A stretch of DNA of 51,155 bases from Pseudonocardia ammonioxydans. GTDB lineage: Bacteria; Actinomycetota; Actinomycetes; Mycobacteriales; Pseudonocardiaceae. The notes beneath the pieces were generated by a model. That model saw only the letters and a program-made list of their open reading frames with translations, ran no database searches and was not told the origin of the DNA. The translations under genes were made by a program, and so were the position numbers. Below are positions 39,982 through 47,099 of this stretch, one piece after another (within the stretch, counting starts at the first letter, position 1; the number at the start of each line of letters is the position of its first letter). The DNA lies in assembly GCF_900115005.1 (NCBI RefSeq), contig NZ_FOUY01000041.1:1-51155 (forward strand), given 5' to 3'.

Positions 39982-41487
39982 TCAGCGCATGACATTGATG
40001 CTCTTGACAGTGGTGTAGCTGAGCAGCTCATCAACGCCCTCCTCTCGGCCGATCCCCGAGTTCTTGACCCCGCCGTACGGCACACCGGGGAAGTGCCGGG
40101 ACGAACCGTTGACCCACACGAACCCGGCCTCGAGCTCGTCGGCGACCCGGTGGGCCCGCCGGATGTCGTTGGTCCACACGGCGGCGGTGAGGCCATAGTC
40201 GAGCGAGTTGGCGAGCGCCACCGCCTCCCCCTCGTCCTTCCAGCGCAGGACCGAGAGCACCGGGCCGAACACCTCCTCCTGCGCGACACGCGCGGAGGGC
40301 TCGACCGCCAGCACGGTCGGCTCGATGAAGTAGCCACGGTCGAGGTGGGCGGGGCGACCCCCGCCGGTCAGCAGCTCGGCGCCCTCGGCCCGCGCGTCCT
40401 CGATCACCTTCAGGATGCGCTCGTGGTGCGGCCGGGAGATCACCGTGCCCATCTCGCTCACCGGGTCGAGCGGTGAGGTGATGGTGAGCTCGCCGAGCAG
40501 GCGCACGACCTCGTTCACGACCTCATCCGCCACCGACTCGTGCACCAGCAGCCGCGAGGTCGACCCGCAGGACTGTCCGGCCCAGGTGAAGTTCATCCCG
40601 GCGACTGCGGAACGGGCCACCTCGAGGGGGTCCGCGTCGGGGAAGGCCAGCAGGGCGTTCTTGCCGCCCAGCTCGAGAGTGACCTCCTTGACCCCGGTGC
40701 CCGCCGCGTCCCGCTGGATGGCCGTGCCGGTGCCCACGCTGCCGATGAAGCCGATCCGGCGGACCGCCTTGTGGCGCACCAGGGCCCGCGGTGCCTCCGG
40801 CCCGTCGCCGACGACGATCGACAGCACGCCGGGCGGCAGCACCTCCTTGGCCACCTCGCCGAACAGCAGCGCCGACAGCGGCGCGAGCTCCGGCGGCTTG
40901 AGCACGACCGTGTTGCCGGCGACCAGGGCCGCCGCGATCTTGCCCGCGGCGAACATGAATGGATGGTTGAACGGCACGATCCGCGCGACCACGCCGAACG
41001 GCTCTCGCACCGTCAGGTGCAGGTTCTCGCTCGCCGGGATCGTGTTGCCCTTCAGCTCCAGCGCCAGCCCGGCGAAGACCCGCAGGCCCGCGGACGCCCT
41101 GGCGGCGTCGGCGCGCATCTCGGTGATCGGCGAGCCCGCGTCGATCGCGTCGAGCAGCGCGAAGTCGTCCGCCCGCTCGTCGATCGCGTCCGCGAGCGCC
41201 TCTGCGTAGCGGGCCCGCTCCAGCACCGGGGTGCGGCGCCAGTCGCGGGCCGCGGCGGACGCGGCGGCGACGGCCGCCTCGACGTCCTCCTCCCCCGCGT
41301 CGGGCACCTCGGCGATGGGCTGCTCGGTGTATGGGCTCTGCACCGTGAAGGTGCGGCCCGAGCGGGCCGGGACCAGCCCGTCCCCGACGAGCAGGCGCCA
41401 GTCCCGCGCGAGCAGCTGCGCGACGCGGGCCTCGTTGGCCCGGAGCGCCGCGCCCTCCTGTGCCGGAGAGCCCTGCACCACGGTCAT
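39982..41487 (-). CDS. Aldehyde dehydrogenase (benzaldehyde/betaine-aldehyde type)
   Basis: This 501-residue enzyme has the general base E272 in TLELGGKNAL and the nucleophile C307 in TWAGQSCGSTSR. The ATG at 41487 overlaps the stop of the upstream SDR gene (ATGA), and the ThDP-enzyme gene follows 31 bp later. The order SDR, aldehyde dehydrogenase, ThDP decarboxylase suggests stepwise oxidation of an alcohol or 2-hydroxyacid side chain before ring attack. Confidence 0.92.
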   Translation of the reverse strand: MTVVQGSPAQEGAALRANEARVAQLLARDWRLLVGDGLVPARSGRTFTVQSPYTEQPIAEVPDAGEEDVEAAVAAASAAARDWRRTPVLERARYAEALADAIDERADDFALLDAIDAGSPITEMRADAARASAGLRVFAGLALELKGNTIPASENLHLTVREPFGVVARIVPFNHPFMFAAGKIAAALVAGNTVVLKPPELAPLSALLFGEVAKEVLPPGVLSIVVGDGPEAPRALVRHKAVRRIGFIGSVGTGTAIQRDAAGTGVKEVTLELGGKNALLAFPDADPLEVARSAVAGMNFTWAGQSCGSTSRLLVHESVADEVVNEVVRLLGELTITSPLDPVSEMGTVISRPHHERILKVIEDARAEGAELLTGGGRPAHLDRGYFIEPTVLAVEPSARVAQEEVFGPVLSVLRWKDEGEAVALANSLDYGLTAAVWTNDIRRAHRVADELEAGFVWVNGSSRHFPGVPYGGVKNSGIGREEGVDELLSYTTVKSINVMR

Positions 41488-42554
41488 TCGCTGTTCCCTC
41501 TCGCCGCCAGGTTGCCCAGCGCCGCGACGAACAGCGCACTGCCGGTGTCGAAGCCCTGCTGGGCCAGACCCGAGCGCTGGAAGGGCGGCATCGCCGACTC
41601 GATCCGCGCGTACATCCGCTCGACCTCCTCGGGCAGGTCGTGGTCCTGCCAGAACGACAGGTCGCCGTAGCCGTGGTCGTAGTTCCACTCCGGGACGGGG
41701 TAGAGCCGCCCGGTGACGCCCTGCTCGGCCTGCCCGGCGAGGAACAGGGTGATCGGCAGCAGGTGCTCGGAGACCACCGGCCGCATGAAGTAGGTCTGGC
41801 CGACGCCGTCGTAGGCGCGGGCGGTGTCGTCGAACCAGGAGGCCCGGGTGTGGCCGGGCATGACCGAGTTGATCGAGACGCCCTTGGCACGCACCTCCTC
41901 GGCCAGGTAGAAGGCGAACGTCGTGACGGCCGCCTTCGCCGCCTGGTAGGGCATCTCCACCGTGTACGGCCGCGCGGCGTAGTAGCCGCCGCCGGTGGAG
42001 TGCGACAGGATGCCGCTGCTCACCACGTTGATCACGCTGCCGCTGCCCCGCTCGGCCATGGCGCTGACAAACCGGCGGGTGATCGCGACCGCGCCGAAGA
42101 CGTTGACGTCGAACATGGCGCGCCAGTCCTCGTCGGTGGTCTCCAGCGTGGCCCGGCGGCCCCAGGGCCGGAACAGCGTCTCCGAGACCAGCGCCGCGTT
42201 GTTGATCAGGACGTCTGCGTGGCCGTACTTCTCGACGACCGCGGTGTGGGCGGCCTCGATGGCCGCCTCGCTGGTGATGTCAGTCTCCAGCGCGAGGCCG
42301 CCCGCGTCCTCGAGGCGCTTGCGGTGGACGTCCGCGCCGTCCCAGGTCTTGTCCAGGGCGGCGACCTTCGCACCCACCGTCGCCAGGGTGTCGGCCAGCA
42401 CTGCGCCGATCCCCCTGGCCGCGCCGGTCACCACGGCGACCTGACCCTCGAGGCTGCCGCCAAACTCGGCCACCGCCCGGTCCACCGCGGCGGTCTGCGC
42501 CCGACGCACGGCCTCGGCCGTCGTCCCCGTCTGAGATTCCACGGACTCACTCAT
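41484..42554 (-). CDS. Short-chain dehydrogenase with extended C-terminus
   Basis: This 356-residue SDR is about 100 residues longer than classical members. The Rossmann motif TGAARGIG, LINNAALV, VVSSG and the catalytic YQAAK are present, with ALDKTWDG suggesting NAD(H). The extra C-terminal part (EWNYDHGYGDLSFWQDHDLP) may close over the active site. It is the first gene of the 17-gene operon and is divergent from the LysR gene. It could be a dihydrodiol dehydrogenase or a side-chain alcohol dehydrogenase. Confidence 0.88.
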   Translation of the reverse strand: MSESVESQTGTTAEAVRRAQTAAVDRAVAEFGGSLEGQVAVVTGAARGIGAVLADTLATVGAKVAALDKTWDGADVHRKRLEDAGGLALETDITSEAAIEAAHTAVVEKYGHADVLINNAALVSETLFRPWGRRATLETTDEDWRAMFDVNVFGAVAITRRFVSAMAERGSGSVINVVSSGILSHSTGGGYYAARPYTVEMPYQAAKAAVTTFAFYLAEEVRAKGVSINSVMPGHTRASWFDDTARAYDGVGQTYFMRPVVSEHLLPITLFLAGQAEQGVTGRLYPVPEWNYDHGYGDLSFWQDHDLPEEVERMYARIESAMPPFQRSGLAQQGFDTGSALFVAALGNLAARGNSE

Positions 42555-42660
42555 CGACCTTCACACTCCCGGATCTCGTGCGGGGCGCCGATTCGTGACC
42601 GGTCGACGCCCTCGCTGGCGGCGGTTGACAGCTCGATGCTAGAACCGCCAGACATCTTCG

Positions 42661-42678
42661 TCCATGACATAGAATGGA
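42661..42678. promoter_or_regulatory. LysR-type binding site candidate in the divergent promoter
   Basis: TCCATGACATAGAATGGA is an inverted repeat with 5-bp arms (TCCAT/ATGGA) and a T-N11-A core, in the 149-bp region between the SDR-led operon and lysR. It ends 25 bp before the lysR ATG, a normal place for autoregulation and activation of the opposite operon. Confidence 0.55.
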
Positions 42679-42703
42679 TATCTTCTCTTCGTTGGAGGTA
42701 TAG

Positions 42704-43588
42704 ATGGATGTTCGCCAACTCCGCTACCTCGTCGAGGTCATCGACGCGGGCTCGTTCCTCGGTGCCTCGGCCCGCTTGGACACCGCGCAGCCGTCGGTGT
42801 GGCGCCAGGTGAAGGCCCTGGAGAAGGAGCTCGGCGTCCCGCTGTTCGAACGGTCCGGGCGCAGCGTGCAGCCGACCAGCGCGGGGCTGCTGCTGCGCCC
42901 GCTGGCCGAGCAGGTCCTTGCAAGCGCGGACAAGCTTGTCGACCTGGCCGTCGAGGTAAGGCACGGCCGGGCGGGCATCGTCACGGTGGAGTGCGCCTAC
43001 CCGCACCTGCACCGGTTCCTGGCCCCGCTGATCGGCGGGTTCCACTCTCTGCAGCCCGATGTCAAGGTTGCCATCCACGGCCTCCCCGGCCTGCCGGAGG
43101 TGGAGCGGGTCGTCGACGGCGACGCCGACGTGGTCACCTGCCTCCCCCGGGTCGACCCTCGGATCGCGGGCATCGAACTGGGCCAGGCGCGGATCGTCGT
43201 GGTCGTGCCGGAGGAGCACCCGTGGCGCAGGCGTCCCACGGTCGACGTCACCGAGCTGGCAGGAGTCCCCGTCCTGGTCGGCCCGAGCTTCAGTCTGAGC
43301 CGCAACCTGCTCGAACCCCCGCTGCGAGCGCGGGGCCTTGCACTCGACATCGTGTACGAGTCGCACGACTTCGCGTCCCTCGCCGCTTTGGCCAGGGCCG
43401 GCCTGGGCGTCGCGGTAGTGGCCGACGACCATCTGCCCGGCGAACCCATCGACCACGACTGGCCCCGCCTCCACGACGGTGAGACCTCGATGGCCACCCC
43501 GGTGTGGCTGTACTGGTCCACGCAGCGACCGCTGTCCCCCGCCGTCAACGGGTTCGTACGCCACGTCCAGAAGACGGTCCCCGGGTGA
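42704..43588 (+). CDS. LysR-family transcriptional regulator
   Basis: This 294-residue regulator begins with a standard LysR helix-turn-helix (MDVRQLRYLVEVIDAGSFLG, then QPSVWRQVKALEKELGVPLFERS) and has the periplasmic-binding-like effector domain. GGAGG lies 6 bp before the ATG. Divergent placement from the 17-gene operon makes it the probable activator of that operon. The inducer is unknown but should be a pathway aromatic acid. Confidence 0.93.
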   Translation: MDVRQLRYLVEVIDAGSFLGASARLDTAQPSVWRQVKALEKELGVPLFERSGRSVQPTSAGLLLRPLAEQVLASADKLVDLAVEVRHGRAGIVTVECAYPHLHRFLAPLIGGFHSLQPDVKVAIHGLPGLPEVERVVDGDADVVTCLPRVDPRIAGIELGQARIVVVVPEEHPWRRRPTVDVTELAGVPVLVGPSFSLSRNLLEPPLRARGLALDIVYESHDFASLAALARAGLGVAVVADDHLPGEPIDHDWPRLHDGETSMATPVWLYWSTQRPLSPAVNGFVRHVQKTVPG

Positions 43589-43792
43589 CCGTGTGTTCCC
43601 GGCGCCACACTGGGCCATGAGACACCCTCCTCGACGACACCAACGGCCTAATAGTCTGTTGTCTTACCATAAGACCGCAAGGTGCGTTCAGAGTCGGGGA
43701 GACGCTCCTACTTCCAGGGTGCGGTCGAGAGAGCGAAGAAGTAAGGCGTCCGTTCGCGGCAGGAGCCTGACCGATCCCCGGGATCGGCGCCT

Positions 43793-44352
43793 ATGGCTGT
43801 TCCACTCACTGAAACAAGCCGCGTGGGGCGAGACCGAACGCCCGCACCCGAGATACCCGAAGTCATCGGGAGCCGACGGGCCACCACCCACCTCACGAAG
43901 CAGGACGAGCCCGACGGCGCGATGATGAGCCGGATGCCGTCGCCGTCGAAGTCGATCGCAACCTCCTGCGAACGGGCCACCCGGTGCCTGTCGGCGACGA
44001 TGCCGGATGGATCACGCCTCGACGCTGCGCCACACCCGCCGAGACCCTCTTCGACCCCGGGTTCGTCCTGCATGGGGTGGGGGCAGCCCGTGGGCGGCAC
44101 GTACGTCGGGGTGCCCGCGGCCCTGAAGCATGTCGTGCAAATGAACGAGCTCTGCGAGGGAACCCTGAGGGCCGTGCCGTCCGGCATCCACGCGAACGTC
44201 CTGTGGGCGATGGTGGCCCAGCGCATGTCGGCACGGCGCGCGCGCCGCACGCTCGACATGGACGTGGTGGGCTTCTGGCCTTCAGCCCGACGGCTGAGCA
44301 CGGGGAGATCGTCGCCGACCCCGCGGCGTGGGGCGAGTTCTGGGACGGCTGA
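43793..44352 (+). pseudogene. Unrecognised gene, probably frameshifted
   Basis: I cannot name this gene. Protein-like sequence switches frames: VDRNLLRTGHPVPVGDD near 43950-44000, then GGTYVGVPAALKHVVQMNEL and GTLRAVPSGIHANVLWAMVA near 44090-44220, then EHGEIVADPAAWGEFWDG to a TGA at 44350-44352. Codon bias and the absence of stops support past coding. It lies between lysR and an NTF2-like pseudogene, in a zone otherwise free of intact genes. The 200 bp after lysR (43589-43792) show no gene. Confidence 0.4.
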
Positions 44353-44427
44353 GCGCCGCCCCGACGGGGGCCGGTCACCCGACCGGCCCCGTCACCTGTA
44401 CGGAAGCGCCACCGATATCCCAAGCAG

Positions 44428-44760
44428 AAGACGACCGATGGCACTGCGCGAGCCCTGCAGAAAGTCTACGAAGGCGACTACGACCTGCTGTTCGCCAGTC
44501 TGACCGACGACTTCATCTGGCGGGAACCTCATCGGGGGCGACAAGGTCGGGGACGCCTTCCGCGCCCACATCGACCGATCACCGCGCTCACCGACGGCGG
44601 GCGCCTTCACGAGGAGCTGCAGAACATGTTCCTCGCCAACGAGACCTGGGCCCCGATGGTGTACCGGATGACCGCGGAACGCAGCGGCAAGAAACTGGAC
44701 ACCTTGGGGCTTCGGCATCTGCCACGCCGCGCGGACGGGCGGCTGACCGACCACCTGAGA
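44428..44760 (+). pseudogene. SnoaL/NTF2-like protein, frameshifted
   Basis: The plus strand encodes ARALQKVYEGDYDLLFASLT and DDFIWRE, then in a second frame LIGGDKVGDAFRAHIDR, and back in the first ITALTDGGRLHEELQNMFLA and MVYRMTAERSGKKLDTLGF. Together these match the small NTF2-like SnoaL domain. The two shifts lie near 44530 and 44580, and another near 44712 disrupts the end. The only nearby ATG (44437) is out of frame. The tandem IS481 insertions start just after it. Confidence 0.6.
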
Positions 44761-44765
44761 CACGC

Positions 44766-45893
44766 TCTAGGTGTACTGACCGGAGACGTTGGTCGAACTC
44801 GTGTGACGACACGATCTAGCTGATCTTGAAGGGTGAGGACCTCCTGCGGAGGGTGTGGAGCTGTCGAAGGCACCCGCACCCACAACCACAGGAGGTCCTC
44901 GTGGTCCACGCTAACGCTCCACTGTCCGAACGCGGCCGACTGCGCCTGGCGCGTCTGATCGTCGAGGGCGACGTGCCGATCGCTGCGGCCGCTGCCCGGT
45001 TCCAGGTGGCCTGGCCGACCGCGAAACGCTGGGCCGACCGCTACCGCCTCGACGGCCCGGCCGGCATGGCCGATCGCTCCAGCCGGCCGCACCACTCGCC
45101 GCGGGCGACGCCGGCACCGGTGGTGCGCCGGATCGTGCACCTGCGCTGGAAGAAGCGCCTGGGCCCGGTCCAGATCGCCGACCGGGTCGGTGTCGCTGCC
45201 TCGACCGTGCACCGGGTGCTGGTGCGGTGTCGGATCAACCGCCTCGCCCATGTCGACCGCGCCACCGGAGAACCGGTGCGTCGCTACGAACACCCCGCCC
45301 CCGGGGATCTGCTGCACGTGGATGTGAAGAAGCTGGGCAACATCCCCGACGGCGGCGGCTGGCGCTATGTCGGGCGCGCCCAGGGAGACCGCAACCGGGC
45401 CGCGACCCCTGGGAAACTTCGCAACGCCCACCACCAGGCGAAGATGGGCACGGCGTTCGTGCACACCGTGCTCGACGACCACTCCCGCCTGGCCTACGCC
45501 GAGATCCACGACGACGAAACCGCCGCCACCGCGATCGCTGTGCTGCGCCGCGCGGTGGCCTGGTTCTCCGCCCGCGGGGTCACCACCCGCCGAGTCCTGT
45601 CCGACAACGGCTCGGCCTACCGCTCCCACGCCTGGCGCGACACCTGCCACGCGCTGCGGATCACCCCGAAACGCACCCGTCCCTACGCCCACAGACCAAC
45701 GGAAAGATCGAACGGTTCCACCGCACTCTCGCCGACGGCTGGGCCTTCGCCCGGCTCTACACCGGCGAGTCGCAACGCCGAAAGGCGCTACCCGGGTGGC
45801 TGCACGAGTACAACCACCACAGGCCCCACACCGCCATCGGTGGTCTCCCACCGATCAGCAGGTTGACCAACCTGTCCGGGCAGTACATCTAGG
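44766..45893 (+). mobile_element. IS481-family element A, flanked by TCTAGG
   Basis: The element runs from TGTACTGACCGG (44772) to CCGGGCAGTACA (45887), with long imperfect inverted repeats (ggttggtc...gaccaacc inside). TCTAGG is directly repeated at 44766-44771 and 45888-45893. The right copy is also the left flank of element B. It encodes one transposase, now frameshifted. Confidence 0.88.
44901..45892 (+). pseudogene. IS481-family transposase A, frameshifted
   Basis: A GTG at 44901 behind GGAGG starts a protein with an N-terminal helix-turn-helix (PIAAAAARFQVAWPTAKRWA) and rve core: HVDVKKLG and SDNGSAYRSH supply the two aspartates and GKIERFHRTLADG the glutamate. One C is missing near 45685 (TACCGC read as TACGC), so the C-terminal part with the catalytic Glu is in another frame. 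The ancestral stop is the TAG of the TCTAGG target repeat at 45890-45892. Confidence 0.85.
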
Positions 45894-47006
45894 TGTGATG
45901 TCCGGGGAGGTTGTACCGCCCGGGATCGGTGAGTCTGGCTGACAGACGAAGGCCTCCGGTTGTGAAGTGGAGCTGTCGAGGAACCGCTTCACCGACCGGA
46001 GGCCTTCGTGTCCCACGCTAACGCCGCGCTGACCCCGCGCGCCCGGTTGAGGCTCGCTCAGCTCGTCGTCGATCATGGTTGGACCTACGCCGCGGCCGCG
46101 AAGATGTTCATGGTCTCGGCGCGGACCGCGAAGAAGTGGGCCGACCGCTACCGGGCCGAAGGGGCGGCCGGGATGCTCGACCGCAGCTCACGGCCACACT
46201 CGTCCCCGACCAGGACCGGCCCCCGGCTCGTGCGGCGGATCGTGCGGCTGCGCCGGCGCCACCGGCTGGGTCCGGTCCAGATCGGCGGGCGGCTGGGTAT
46301 GGCCGCCTCGACCGTGCACGCGGTCCTGGTGCGCTGTGAGATCAACCGGCTGTCCCGGATCGACCGGGTCACCGGGGAACCGTTGCGCCGCTACGAGCAC
46401 CCCCACCCGGGCTCGTTGATCCATGTCGATGTCACCAAGTTCGCCAACATCCCCGACGGCGGGGGCTGGCGCTACCAGGGACGACAGCAGGGCCGCCGCA
46501 ACCAGGAGGCCACCGCGCGACGCACCGGTGCCCGAGGCAGCGCCTACCGCCCGGTGATCGGGACCGCGTTCGTGCACACCGTGATCGACGACCACTCCCG
46601 CACCGCCTACGCCGAGATCTGTACTGATGAGAAGGCCGCCACCGCGATCGGCGTGCTCGAGCGCGCGGTCGCCTGGTTCGCCGAGCGCGGCGTCACCGTC
46701 GAGCGGTCCTGTCCGACAACGGCTCGGCCTACAAGTCCCACGCCTGGCGCGACGCCTGCGCCGAGCCGGCCATCACCCACAAACGGACCCGCCCCTACCG
46801 GCCCCAGACCAACGGAAAGATCGAAAGATTCCACCGCACCCTGGCCGACGGGTGGGCCTACGCCCGGCTCTACGACTCAACCCGGCAACGCGACGACGCC
46901 CTGCCCGGCTGGCTGCACTTCTACAATCACCACCGCGCTCACTCCGCCATCGGCGGCCGACCACCGGTCACCCGGCTGACCAACCTCCCCGGACATCACA
47001 TCTAGC
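45888..47006 (+). mobile_element. IS481-family element B, directly abutting element A
   Basis: The element runs from TGTGATGTCCGGGGAGG (45894) to CCTCCCCGGACATCACA (47000), a nearly perfect inverted repeat pair. The flanks are TCTAGG (shared with element A) and TCTAGC (47001-47006), so TCTAG is repeated three times across the two elements. Its sequence is related to but clearly different from element A, so this is not a simple duplication. Confidence 0.88.
46008..47005 (+). pseudogene. IS481-family transposase B, frameshifted
   Basis: A GTG at 46008 preceded by GGAGG starts the protein (SHANAALTPRARLRLAQLVV). The helix-turn-helix and first Asp (HVDVTKFANIPDGGGW) are intact. One G is missing near 46704 (CGGGTCCTG read as CGGTCCTG), so DNGSAYKSHAWRDAC, QTNGKIERFHRTLADG and the C-terminus lie in another frame. 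The stop is TAG in the flanking TCTAGC, as in element A. Confidence 0.85.
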
Positions 47007-47099
47007 CATTCCCGTAATGGCATGACATCATACCGCTGCCTGCGATGGTCCGCGCGGAGCGGAAACCTGTGTCGGGCGCGGGCGAGGAGGCTGCCGTCG

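Noticed and set aside
38194..41487. A classical mandelate pathway (mandelate dehydrogenase, benzoylformate decarboxylase, benzaldehyde dehydrogenase)
   Set aside because: The order of SDR, aldehyde dehydrogenase and ThDP enzyme is suggestive, but there is no mandelate racemase or FMN-type mandelate dehydrogenase, and the ThDP enzyme cannot be assigned to benzoylformate from motifs alone.
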